From the NCBI GenBank assembly GCA_905221605.1, contig CAJNDS010002245.1, positions 497,021-527,020 on the forward strand: 30,000 nt of DNA, given 5' to 3'. The position numbers and the translations under genes are program-made. Positions 8,185-18,000 of the stretch are shown in pieces (the first letter of the stretch is position 1; each line of letters starts with the position of its first letter). Below the pieces are notes generated by a model that was given only the letters and a program-made list of their open reading frames with translations, ran no database searches and was not told the origin of the DNA. This DNA comes from Symbiodinium natans (lineage: Eukaryota > Sar > Dinophyceae > Suessiales > Symbiodiniaceae).

Positions 8185-9619
8185 GTGGGGATCCAGTTTA
8201 TGGGGTTTAGGGTTTAGGATTTAGGGTTTAGGGTTTAGGGTTTAGGACTAGTGTGTAGGGTTTAGGGTTTTGGGGTTTAGCGCTTAGGGTTTAGGTGTGT
8301 AGGGTGTAGGGTTTTGGGGTTTAGGGCTTAGAGTTTAGGTGTGTAGGGTTTAGGGTTTTGGGGTTTATGGCTTCGGGTTTAGGGATTGGGGTGTCAGGTA
8401 AGCAGGGCGCTCGACGCCGTGGGCCCATCAGCATGCATCCTGATCCCTAAACACTAAGCCCTATACCATAAGGCTCCAGGAACCCTCCTACAGAGGGTCC
8501 TAGGAAGGTTTTTGGGCCCCGCGCCCGCCCCAATTCTTCGGACTGTGTGTCTGCCACCATTCTGGAGCACGGAGTTCGCCATCTTGAAGTTGACGCAGAA
8601 TTTGTGGGAGCGCTGCTCGGAGGAAAGCGGGCAGACGCTTGTGTTGACGGCCTTGAAAACAAGATCGCCGAGTCTCAGGGATCGGATTCCCCGTGTTACC
8701 CAACTTTGTTTTTTTTTTTTTTGGGGGGGGGGGTCCCGTTTAATTAGGGTTCTGGTTTAAGGTTTCGGCTGAAGACCTTACAAGCCCTACATGTTTTCCA
8801 GAGAATCTTCACGCCCCTAAAGTCTACACCTATAAACCCCATCCTGAGCTCCAACTCTAAATCCTGAAAGCCAAACCTAAACCCCAAACCCAAAACTCTC
8901 AACGTAAACCCCAAACCAAAACCCTAAACCTTGAATCCTGAACACTAAACCCAAAATCCTGAACCCTGAGCCCTGCAACCCTAAACCCTGAAACCTAAAC
9001 CCTGGAAGCCTAAACTCCGAGCCCTGCAAACCTAATCCCCCAATCCTGAACCCGAACCCGAAACCCTAAACCCCAAAGCCTGAGCCCTAAACCCCAATCC
9101 CTATACCCGAACCCAAAAGTTCAAAACCCTAAGCCCCACTCCCTAACCCCCAAACCCGAAACTCTTAACCCTAAACCCCAAACCCTAACCCCTAAACCTC
9201 AAACCCTAAGCCCCAAACCCGAAACCCCAAACCCTAAACGCCAAGACCTAAACCCAAAACCCCAAACCCTAAACCCTAAACCCCAATCCCTAAACCCCAA
9301 ACCCGAAACTTTAAGCCCCAAACCCAAGACCCTAAACCCCTAACCCGAAACTCCTAAACCCATACTAAACCCTAAACCCCAAACCCCAAACCCTAAACCC
9401 GAAACCCTAAACCCTAAACCGCAAACCCCAAACCCTCAACCCGAAACCCTGTACCCTAAACCCCAGACCCCAAACCCCAAACCCCAAACCCCAAACCCCA
9501 AACCCCAAACCCCAAACCTTAAACCCTAAACCCTAACCCCTAAACCCTAAACCCTAAACCCCAACCCCTAAACCCTAAAACCCTCTATATCCCAACTCGC
9601 CGATGCGCGGAGATCTCAG
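8185..9619 (+). other. Long intron or gap of telomere-variant repeats
   Basis: TTTAGGG variants (8195-8395), a non-repeat island 8472-8700, a T14-G11 homopolymer junction (8709-8733), then about 700 bp of CCCTAAA, CCCCAAA and CCCGAAA variants (8870-9590). Within the island the frame 8496-8700 (AG|G start, reading EHGVRHLEVDAEFVGALL) looks protein-like and may be an extra exon. Confidence 0.5.
8870..9590 (-). repeat. Degenerate CCCTAAA/CCCCAAA repeat field
   Basis: About 100 heptamer-like units. CCCTAAA, CCCCAAA, CCCGAAA and CCCTGAA are mixed and several units have lost a base, unlike the perfect arrays elsewhere. A run of eight CCCCAAA units is at about 9467-9520. Confidence 0.85.
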
Positions 9620-9661
9620 GTCGCCTCCTTGGCACGTCGTGTGTCCACTGTCCTGGCCGAG
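9620..9661 (+). CDS. Short exon, Ala/Leu/Arg-rich
   Basis: Acceptor atctcag|GTC, phase 0, reading VASLARRVSTVLAE. It is flanked by CCCTAAA upstream and TTTAGGG downstream. GC donor gcggtg (GT at 9665 is an alternative). Joined to 10187 it gives VLAE-ASGSTMQAALAFARALG, a helix-rich continuation. I do not recognise the domain. It may be part of the ankyrin gene. Confidence 0.5.
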
Positions 9662-10186
9662 GCGGTGGCGTGATATTTAGGGTTTTGGGTTTGGGGTTTA
9701 CTGTTTGGGGTTTAGGGTTTAGAGTTGAGGGGTTTGGGGTCTGGGGTTTAGGGTTCAAGGTTTAGAGTGTAGGGTTTAGGGGATTGGGTTTAGGGTTTCG
9801 GGCAGCGGCGTTCTGTCCTTCGTCGGGAGGTCTCAGCGCAAAAATTCTCGGCACTGAGAACAGTTGGGTGTCTCTGGGGCATAACTCTGTTGAACTGGCT
9901 TGAAATGGGCATTTCCCAATATATGGGTACGTACCCCTTTTATACCCCCAAAATATGTAGCCCTCAAGTATGTGGAATGGAACTACGAATAGTGCGCACA
10001 ATTGCGTCAAAACCTGAACCCTCTAAGCCCTGTAGGCCCTAAACCCTACAAACCTTAAATCCTATAAACCCTAAACCCTACAAACCCTACACCCTATAAA
10101 CCCTAAACCCTGTAACCCTAAACCCTATAAACCCTAAACCCCATAAACCCTAAACCCCACAAGCCGAAAGCATGGCGCTCGCGGAG
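9662..10186 (+). other. Intron with inverted telomeric repeats
   Basis: Degenerate TTTAGGG (9672-9800), unique AT-richer filler, CCCTAAA/CCCTATAAA variants (10010-10165), then the acceptor at 10185-10186. Confidence 0.65.
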
Positions 10187-10237
10187 GCGTCAGGGAGCAC
10201 CATGCAAGCAGCCCTGGCGTTTGCCCGCGCGCTCGGT
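10187..10237 (+). CDS. Short exon, continuation of the 9620 reading
   Basis: Acceptor gcggag|GCG, phase 0, reading ASGSTMQAALAFARALG. A GC donor (gctggt) keeps phase 0 with 10906. The GT at 10242 would give phase 1. It fits the helix-rich second half of an ankyrin-like repeat, but that is inference. Confidence 0.5.
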
Positions 10238-10905
10238 GCTGGTGAACTTTATACATTCTCAAATTGCCCTGCGCTTTCAGGGCTTAGGGTTTAGGTTAGG
10301 GTTTAGGGTTTAGGGTTTAGGGTTTAGGGTTTAGGGTTTAGGGTTTAGGGTTTAGGGTTTAGGGTTACCAGGGTTTAGGGTTTAGGGTTTAGAGTATGTA
10401 AGGTTCAGGGTTCAGGGTTTATAGTGTTTAGAGGCTCAGAACTCAGCCCCAAATCCGAAAGGTTGATGAGCATGAGCTACTGTCGGGATCAGGACTCACG
10501 CGGGCGACAAGTATTAGCAGGAGAGGTCTCTCCCCGAGCTTGCTAAATTGAGTCATCTTGCTCCCAAGCCCTAAACCCTAAACCCTAAACCCTAAACCCT
10601 AAACCCTAAACCCTAAACCCTAAGCCCTAAGCCCTAAGCCCTAAGCCCTAAACCCTAACCCCAGGAGGGGGGGGGGCAGTTTCATGTTGGGGGGCAGAAG
10701 GGGGATCCCGCCACAAAGGTTTAGGGTGCTCAGTCAACTCCAAAAGTTTGGAACATCTCCTTATCCCCATACCCCAAAAGGTATACTAAAGGGAATTCAT
10801 CCCCATACCCCAAAAGGTATACTAAAGGGAATTCCAGCTCTAACCATCCTTAAACCATGTTCCAACTTTCTGGAGTCTACTGTAGGGCTTATAGGGTTTA
10901 GAAAG
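10238..10905 (+). other. Intron with TTTAGGG, CCCTAAA and a tandem duplication
   Basis: TTTAGGG (10278-10395), filler, CCCTAAA with CCCTAAG units (10567-10660), a G run (about 10667-10677) and two copies of a 36-bp unit (10764-10835). Confidence 0.6.
10764..10835 (+). repeat. 36-bp tandem duplication (2 copies)
   Basis: Units 10764-10799 and 10800-10835 start TCCCCATACCCC and end GGGAATTC. They differ only at the last base. Confidence 0.95.
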
Positions 10906-10965
10906 GCGCGGGTGACCTTTGACGGATGTCTTCAGGGTCTGGCTTCCTTCGCAATGGCATTGGAG
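10906..10965 (+). CDS. Short exon following 10187
   Basis: Acceptor agaaag|GCG, 20 codons in phase 0 reading ARVTFDGCLQGLASFAMALE. Junction with the previous exon gives FARALG-ARVTFDG, a smooth helix-loop. GC donor gcatat. The next exon at 12826 has a different entry phase, so an exon between them is probably missing. Confidence 0.5.
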
Positions 10966-11053
10966 GCATATGGGGGGGGGGGGGGTTTACGGGCATAACG
11001 GACCCTAATATAGACCACAAATAGTAGGATCCCCTTATGATGGGACGTGTCCT

Positions 11054-11132
11054 GGTTTAGGGTTTAGGGTTTAGGGTTTAGGGTTTAGGGTTTAGGGTTT
11101 AGGGTTTAGGGTTTAGGGTTTAGGGTTTAGGG
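11054..11132 (+). repeat. (TTTAGGG)11 array
   Basis: Eleven perfect heptamers in a row. Confidence 0.97.
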
Positions 11133-11857
11133 TACCCCCCTTATGATATAGACCCCATTAAGGTGCCCCAATATCGTAAACCCCCACATGTGTTCTCATT
11201 GGTTCCCCCTCTTTCCGCTGTCAGCACCCTGGCTGTGCCAATCCGAAAGCAGCGCATATGCATGTTTGGTTTCAAAGGTTCCCTTATAAGGTAACCAAGC
11301 CCCAAAAAAGGGTGCCCTTGTTTTAAGATGGTTACTGGGCTGCCAAGTTTTGCAAAAGCGGCTGGTAGTAGGCTCTTAGTGTTGAGCCTCCCTGGTAGCC
11401 AGCGGAGATTCAGAGCGAGGGATCGTGTTGCGATATGAGGCATGGCACACCCGAGCTTGGCCTTCTGGGGGTGGGCCTTCTGAGCGTAAGACCTACTTTG
11501 TAGCATGGATGTACAAGAACATAGTAGGTGTGGATTTTTGGATCTAAGGTTGGAAGGCCCTTAGGCCCTTAGTATGGTTCCTTACCCCGGTTTCTAGGGA
11601 TCCGAAGTATGGGCCCTGGGTATTTGCAGTGTACAAAAGGGTTAAATCGCAAGGGACCCACATGAAGGGTCCATACTCGGAGCCTTAGATCAGAGTCTAT
11701 AGGTCGTGCTTTAAGTCCTGGCGGCTTGCCATGTGGTCCTCACCCTCCCGTGCTATCCATGCCACGGCCGCCCAGGTGCCAGGGGGGGCGGGAAAGGGGC
11801 ACCGGGGAGACAGGTCGTCAGTGTGGTGTTATTTGGTGACCGGATTCTCAATCTTGT

Positions 11858-11955
11858 TATGTGTGTGTGTGTGTATATGTGCGTGTGTATATGTGTGTTT
11901 ACTTCAGTTATTTCAGTTTCAGTTGTGTGTGTGTGCCTGTGCTTGCATTAGAGTT
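11858..11955 (+). repeat. GT/TATG microsatellite
   Basis: Two stretches of TGTGTG with TATATG and GCGTGTG interruptions, inside intron filler. Confidence 0.85.
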
Positions 11956-12721
11956 CCTATGTTGTTCGGGGCAAGATGGGGGCGTGCGGGGGACTCGTGC
12001 CTGCACCTAAACCAGAAGCCCTGAACCCTAAGCCCTAAACCCTAAACCCTTTTAAGCCCTAAACCCTAAACCAGAAACCCTCAACCCCAAGAAGCGCTTG
12101 TGACAGGGGTAGGGAAACTTCATCTTGGGATTCCCCCCCCCTGTACCAACAGTCCTCAATAGGGATCATAGGGCCCCCAATATCCCAAACCCTAAACCCT
12201 AAACCCTAAACCCTACTAAGGACTGCTAGTATGAAGGGGGGAACCTTCCATATGTCATTCCTAGACCCGCCGACCTTTTCCTCAATACCCCGTCCCGGCC
12301 CTTCTATTCATCTACAATAGGACCCCAACATAGGGTTTAGGGTTTAGGGTTTAGGGCTTAGGGCTTAGGGCTTAGGGCTTAGGGCTTAGGGTTTAGGGTT
12401 TAGGGTTTAGGGTTTAGGGCTAGGAACCAGAGAGTAGGCCAATTATTCCCTTTCTTTAGGGCTAAGGTTCCCTTATGTCGCCTCTTTGGAACCCCGAAAA
12501 GGGCACCTACCTTTTGTTCCCAGGTTACTGTTGGATCTAGCTAAACTTGGTCTTGGAGTACTATACTTTAATACTTTTTTTGGTTCTGGGTTCCTATTAT
12601 AGCTACTTATACCTAAAAAGTATATACTTTTTTCCAGGGTCTACTCCAAAGCTAAGTAAAAGGGTTCCAAGGAGGAGGCGCCAAAAGGAACCCCCGAGAT
12701 GAAAAGGGCCCGAAGTGTGGG

Positions 12722-12794
12722 CCGAAACCCTAAACCCTAAACCCTAAACCCTAAACACTAAACCCTAAACCCTAAACCCTAAACCCTAAACCCC
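12722..12794 (-). repeat. (CCCTAAA)10 array
   Basis: Ten heptamers with one ACTAAAC variant, ending 30 bp before the acceptor at 12824-12825. Confidence 0.95.
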
Positions 12795-12825
12795 AACTCT
12801 TCTTGTTCTGGTCTTTCTGTCGCAG

Positions 12826-12895
12826 TCCCCTGGACGCGCTCTGCGCGCTGGGCCCCAACCCGAGCACTGGCAGCACTCGCGGCGCCGTAGCCGAG
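12826..12895 (+). CDS. Short exon, GC3-rich
   Basis: Preceded by the best pyrimidine tract in the window (tcttgttctggtctttctgtcgcag). The acceptor is AG|T. In the frame entered in phase 2 it reads PLDALCALGPNPSTGSTRGA, then VAE, with about 20 of 23 third positions G or C, which marks the coding frame. GC donor gcggcg (or GT at 12902). TTTAGGG follows at 12906. No known domain recognised. Confidence 0.55.
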
Positions 12896-13987
12896 GCGGC
12901 GGTTGAGGGTTTAGGGTTTAGGGTTTAGGGTTTAGGGTTCAGGGTTTAGGGTTTAGGGCCTTCAGGGCTTAGTTAGGGGCCAACAACAACCACACAAACA
13001 TAAGGATCCTACTTTTGGGGTACAGTAGAAGGTCTTTTCTCTTGGAGGATTCTGAAAAAGCATGTTTGTGCAATCCTTGTGTTTATGTATTTTGTTTGCC
13101 CCTGCTTCGGGCTTTGGCTTCAGAGTTTATACGGTATTGGACGAGCAGCCATGTTTGTGCGACTGGGTTTCGGGTTTTAGTTGGGGGGGGGGCTCTTCGG
13201 TCTCTATAGGGCTCAGCATTCTGTGGAAGTATAGCTTACTGAGCCACTAGTTGAGCTTCAAACTGTTTTTTGGTTTTCCGTATTTGGTAGGAATGGTGAA
13301 GTCTATCCCTTTTACACTAAACCCTAAACCCCAAACGTTGAAGAAGATAGAGGGCCGACCGGAAGTACACATCCTGGGATGCACATTTGCCTGCATCCGA
13401 AGGGATGGGCATGATCCTCCCAACTTTCAACTCCCTAAGCTCTAAACCCTAAACCGTTAACCCTTAACCCTAAACCCTAAGGGCTTCAGGTTAGAGCATC
13501 CCACCCATTCAGGTCGGTGCTAGCTTGTCTTGATGGTCGGCTTCGAAATGAGCCTTGCTCTACTGCTGAGCTCGTTAAACTGGGAGCGAACAAGGGGGGA
13601 CCTATGTTTGAACCCTAAACCCTAAACCCGAAACACTAAACCCTAAACCCTAAACCCTAAACCCTAAACCCTAAACCCTAAACCCTAAACCCGCAAGCGT
13701 CGCTTGATACTTTCCTATCCGCCTAATGGCGTGGACACAACTTGCTTGTCTTAGTGGAGGCTTTGGGTGTTTGTTTGTGTGAAGTTCCCCTGAGCCCACG
13801 GAACCGTGGACCCCAAACCTTAAACCCCAAACCCTAAATCCCAAGCCCTAAACCCCAGACCCTGAATCCCAAACCCTAAACCCCGAACCCAAAACCCTAA
13901 AACCTAAACCCTGAACCCCAAACCCTCAACCCTAAACCCTAAACCCTACACCGCAAAGCCCAAACCCCCAAACTTCCTGACGACAAG
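12896..13987 (+). other. Intron with three CCCTAAA blocks
   Basis: TTTAGGG (12906-12958), unique filler to 13315, CCCTAAA fragments (13316-13330, 13440-13482), a clean block (13609-13692), filler, then CCCTAAA/CCCCAAA (13806-13960). No coding island was identified. Confidence 0.6.
13609..13692 (-). repeat. (CCCTAAA)12 array
   Basis: Twelve units, two of them variants, between two filler segments of the same intron. Confidence 0.95.
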
Positions 13988-14055
13988 GCGCTGCCTTTCC
14001 TTCGGCACGAGCCGAGGCTTCTCACCGGCCTGCTGGCAAGTTTGGCAAAGGCTCG
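13988..14055 (+). CDS. Short helical exon (HEAT/PPR-like)
   Basis: Acceptor gacaag|GCG, phase 0, reading ALPFLRHEPRLLTGLLASLA, then KA and two bases of a split codon. The GT donor gtgcag was preferred over gtatag at 14062, because joining to 14947 then gives LAKA-R-DWPENAAHVG. That continuity resembles helical-repeat proteins. Third positions are about 70% GC in this frame against half in the others. Confidence 0.55.
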
Positions 14056-14946
14056 GTGCAGGTATAGGGTTTAGGGTTTAGGGTTTAGGTTTTATGGTTT
14101 AGGGTGTAGGGTTGAGGGTTTAGGGTTTAGGGTTTAGGGGTCAGGGTTCAGGGTTCAGGGTTCAGGGTTGGGTTTAGGGTTCAGGGTTTTGGGGTAGGGG
14201 GGTAGGTAGTAGGTAGTAGGGGGGTAGGTAGTCGGGGTAGGTAGGGGGTAGGTGGGCAGGCAGGGGGTAGGTAGAGGGGGGATAGGGGGTGGAGGGGTGG
14301 GGGGGTAGGGGGTTGGAGGGGGTGGGGGTGGGTATCCCTGGAGCTCCAGTGGGTGTAGGGTTTGGGCTTACGCTTTTTGGGGTTTTCAGGTTTTGAGGGC
14401 TTTCAGCGTTTCCCGGGTTCAGGGGCAATTTGAGTTCACCTGGCCCGTGGTATGTTAAGTAAGGGCTCAAAACGCCCCCTAGAGTCGCCCTACAAAAGCC
14501 TGCAAGGCCCTTTAAACCCTTAGCTAAGAGCCAGCAAGTTGGGTACAACTGGATGCATTTTAGGGTTTCTGGAGTTTAGGGTTTAAGGGGTTTGGAAGCA
14601 TCGTGGCTTCTACAGCTCGGGACGCATCTCCTTTTGCAGCTTCATGCCTGGACTGCCATATAAGCCCCTGCAAGAAGCATGATGCGAAGAGATGCGGAGC
14701 GCTTGAACGACTGGTTTAGGGTTTCGGGTTATAAGGGTTGACGGGCTCCACATCGTTGCATTGCAGACCGCAAGCCGCCATGCACGTTGCAACAAGTCAC
14801 CCTAAAACCCTAAAACCTTAAACCCTAAACCCCAAACCCTAAACCCTAAACCCTAAACCCTACACCCTAAACCCTGAACCCTGAACCCTAAGCCCTAAAC
14901 CCTAAACCCTAAACCCTAAACCTTGCACCTAAACCCTGAGTTTCAG
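14056..14946 (+). other. Intron with inverted telomeric repeats
   Basis: TTTAGGG and variants (14064-14190), a G-rich GGTAGG-type tract (14190-14340), filler, short TTTAGGG remnants (14563-14590, 14713-14721), then CCCTAAA (14798-14935). Confidence 0.65.
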
Positions 14947-15079
14947 AGATTGGCCTGAAAATGCAGCCCATGTTGGCGCCAAGCGCCTCGCCGCAGCTGC
15001 GGCCTATCGTTTCCACCGGCCGGCCATTTCCGGGCCGGCTCGGTGGGCGCATCGGACGGGAGGCGGGTTTCGGGTTTAG
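14947..15079 (+). CDS. Alternative reading: terminal exon of the upstream gene
   Basis: Acceptor gtttcag|A. Entered in phase 2 from 14055, the frame reads DWPENAAHVGAKRLAAAAAY and stays open to a TAG at 15077-15079 that lies inside the first TTTAGGG units. This would end the Ala-rich upstream gene. The same DNA in another frame gives the proposed SDR start (14961-15062). Which reading is used cannot be settled from sequence alone. Confidence 0.4.
14961..15062 (+). CDS. SDR gene exon 1 (proposed start)
   Basis: ATG at 14961 begins MQPMLAPSASPQLRPIVSTG and continues to RIGRE, high in Pro, Ser and Arg, with about three quarters of third positions G or C. The AG at 14945-14946 just upstream could accept a trans-spliced leader, as dinoflagellate mRNAs do. 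GC donor gcgggt, phase 0. The start is uncertain because the same exon has a competing frame. Confidence 0.45.
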
Positions 15080-18000
15080 GGTTTAGGGTTTAGGGTTAGG
15101 GGGTAGGGTTTAGGGTTTAGGTTTCTGGAGTTCAGGGTTAGAGGAATACCTGCCTTGCAGGTAGGATGTTGGCGTAGTGGCCTTTTCTTGCTTCTAAACC
15201 CTAAACCCTAAACCGAAACCCTGCGCCCTAAACCCTAAACTTTGCTTTGGGGGGGGGGGGGGGGGGGTGGGGTGGGGAAGGGTCGGTGTTAGGGCTCTCT
15301 GGATTCAGAGCTTGAGGGTTTAGGATACCCGGAAGACAAGGGCAGGGCGGAACTATGGGTTTAGGGTTTAGGGTTCAGGGTGTAGGGTATTTAGGGCAGG
15401 AGTCCATTCAGGGCTTTCGAGCTTCATCCCCTCCCCCTTATATTACCCCCCTCCCCCCCCCCGCCCCCCGAATATAAACACTCCCGTTATGAACTATATA
15501 AGAGGAGACCTTAATGTTACGGTTTGAGGTCTGTTCTGTGGTGACTCAGGGAGTTTCAGGTTTTGAGGGTCTAACAGTTTGGGGACAATGCCTCTGAACC
15601 CTGACCCCTAACCCCTAAACCCTCCACCCTGAACCCTGAACCCTAAACCCTTCCTGGTGGGCGGAGGAGAGGCCAAAGCAGGCTGGTCAAGCCGCACGCT
15701 GCGCCATCTCGGCTTGCGCCTTGGGCAGTGTGGCCTGGATCAGGTGCGGGTCCTGCAGCACCCTAAACCCTAAACCCTAAACCCTAGACCCTAAACCCTA
15801 AACTCTACTAAACCCTAATCATATAAACCCTATAAACCCTAAACCTGTTAACCCCTAAACCAAACCCTAAACCCTAAAACCTATACTTGAAAGCTTCTGG
15901 GGTTCTGAGCGCAGGTGTATCTATAGGGGCTAGGCACCAGGGTTCATAGAGTTTGGAGTTTTGGTCTTTTGTGTTTCAGGTGGAGTTGAGGAACCTGCAG
16001 GCCAGTTCATGGACGGCTGAAGCAAACTTCCCACATGGTGCCCTAAACCGAAAACCCTAGACCCTATACCCTAAACCCTAAACCCTAAACCCAGTGAGTA
16101 TGTATATATAGCAAGAGCTGACAGCCATCCCCTCTGGGCTACCTCTTCCCTGGACCTTTTGGACGCCCAGTAGTGACCTTCTTGAGGGTTTAGGGTTTTA
16201 TTGTTTAGAGTTTAGGGCTAGGGTTTAGGGTTTTATTGTTTAGGGTTTAGGGTTTAGGGTTTAGGGTTTAGGGTTTTATTGTTTAGAGTTTAGGGTTTAG
16301 GGTTTCGGGTAACAATGGCGCCCTTTGTATCCTCAGGCGACTGGTGCCCCTTCCGGCAAAACAAAACAAACCCGTTCCCAGAAGATTCGCCTAAGGCTTC
16401 AAAAAGTCGGCGGGGGCACGCGTACCCTTCTCAAAGCCCGAAAGACTGGCAAGTCTCGCTTCAGGGGGTATATACACGACCATTCGCCAAGCAGGGTACA
16501 AGACCTAAACCCTATCTTAAATACCCTAAACACCCTGAATGCCGAAATACCCTAAACCCTAATACCTTAAACCCTAAATACCCTAAAACACCCTAAACCT
16601 AAATACTTTAAACCCTAAACACCCTCAACTGCCCTAAACCCTAAATACAAACCCCAACTCCTAAACCCGAAACCCTAAACTAAGCTAAATACGTATCCTA
16701 AACCCTACATGATAAATCCTCAACCCTAAACCCTAAACCCTAAACCCTAAACCCTAAACCCTAAACCCTAAACCCTAAACCCTAAACCCCTGCCTTCCCT
16801 CCAATCCCGAAGCCCGCGCTGCAGGAGCTCGCGCCGCAGCGTGCAGCGGAGAGCCCGCGCACCAGACCAGGAGGTGCCCGGAGGTTTAGGGTTTAGGGTT
16901 TAGGATTGAGGGTTTAGGATTTAGGGTTTAGCGTTTAGGGTTTAGGATTTAGGGTTGAGGATGTAGGATTTAGGGTTTAGGGTTTAAGGTTTAGGATCTA
17001 CGTTCAGAGTTTAGGGCTTAGGGTCTAGGGTTTACAGGGTTTAGGGTTCGTAGGGCTGGGGGACACAGGTCGTGCGCAGAGCAGTGAGCTGTCCGGGAAC
17101 GAATCTTTGGATTCCCATGTTGGGATTGCTTCGGGGTGTGCCTGTGCTTCTCGATGCAGCCGACAAAAGGATCGCCGACTGTCCTTTACTACCTGAAACC
17201 CTTAACCTTCAACCGTTAACCCGAAACCCCAGAAAATGTGCCATCCAGAAGTCCTCTACTGAAGAGCTGTTGACCACATCCCAAGCAACCCCAACCTTGG
17301 CCTTTGCTGGGCAAAAGAGGCTAGACCCCATGTGCAGACCCTGTAGCCCTAAACTTCAAAACCCAAAATCCCAAACCCTAAACCCCAAACCCCAAAACCC
17401 TAAACCCCAAACCCCAAACCCCAAACCCCAAACCCCAAGCCCCAAGCCCTTAAACCCCAGACCCCAAAACCCTAAACCCTGAACTCCAAACCCTAAACCC
17501 TAAACTCCAAACCCTAAACCCTAAACCCCTGCCAGGACTCCTGCCAGCGTCGCAGCGCCTTGTCACTCCTGGGTCTGACGGGCATTGCGGCCGGCGGCGG
17601 GGCGGTTCGGGCAGAACGTCTCGCCACGCTCCCCGGGCAGGGTTTAGGGTTTAGGGTTTAGGGTTTAGGGTTTAGGGTTTAGTGTTTAGGGTTTAGGGTT
17701 TAGGGTTTAGGGTTTGACAGGCTTATTCAGCGTTTGCTTTTGAGCCTAGGTGTGGGTCAGGTCAACGTTTTCGGCTTATGTCCTTAGTTAGGAGTTAGGT
17801 CGCCGTTGTTGTCCAGAATTCCCAAGCGCATAGTTAAACATATTTGAGCATTGCGAGTTGGACACTTTTCGTACGATTGTGCGATTTTGAACCTCCAGAA
17901 ACATTCGGGGGTGTACAAAGGGCCGTCTAGGCGGGGCCATCTGGTTTGATGTCTGAATGTTTAGGGTTCGATTGGGGTTCGCCGGGTTTTCTTGCAGCTT

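Larger units (their letters stand above)
10966..12825 (+). other. Long intron or gap with GT microsatellite
   Basis: A G run (10972-10984), (TTTAGGG)11 (11054-11132), about 570 bp of unique filler, a GC-rich island 11710-11790 with a possible donor (cag|gtgcca), a GT microsatellite (about 11858-11955), CCCTAAA (12005-12085, 12183-12215), TTTAGGG (12330-12420), AT-rich filler and CCCTAAA (12722-12794). At least one exon should lie here to reconcile phases, but I cannot place it. Confidence 0.5.

Noticed and set aside
11141-11506. 121-codon - strand frame in intron filler
   Set aside because: No recognisable motif, no AG|G or donor pattern on that strand, and all supported genes run on the + strand. 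It is probably a chance frame in unique filler.
11710-11790. GC-rich island with cag|gtgcca donor
   Set aside because: It could be the missing exon before 12826, but no AG|G acceptor lies next to it and the frame choice is arbitrary.
14174-14548. 124-codon - strand proline-rich frame
   Set aside because: It is the reverse translation of the GGTAGG/TTTAGGG tract. The composition follows the repeat, with no conserved motif.
17072-17482. 136-codon + strand open frame
   Set aside because: Its second half is N-P-K-P repeats, the translation of CCCCAAA/CCCTAAA. The first half shows no family, and it overlaps an intron of the SDR gene.
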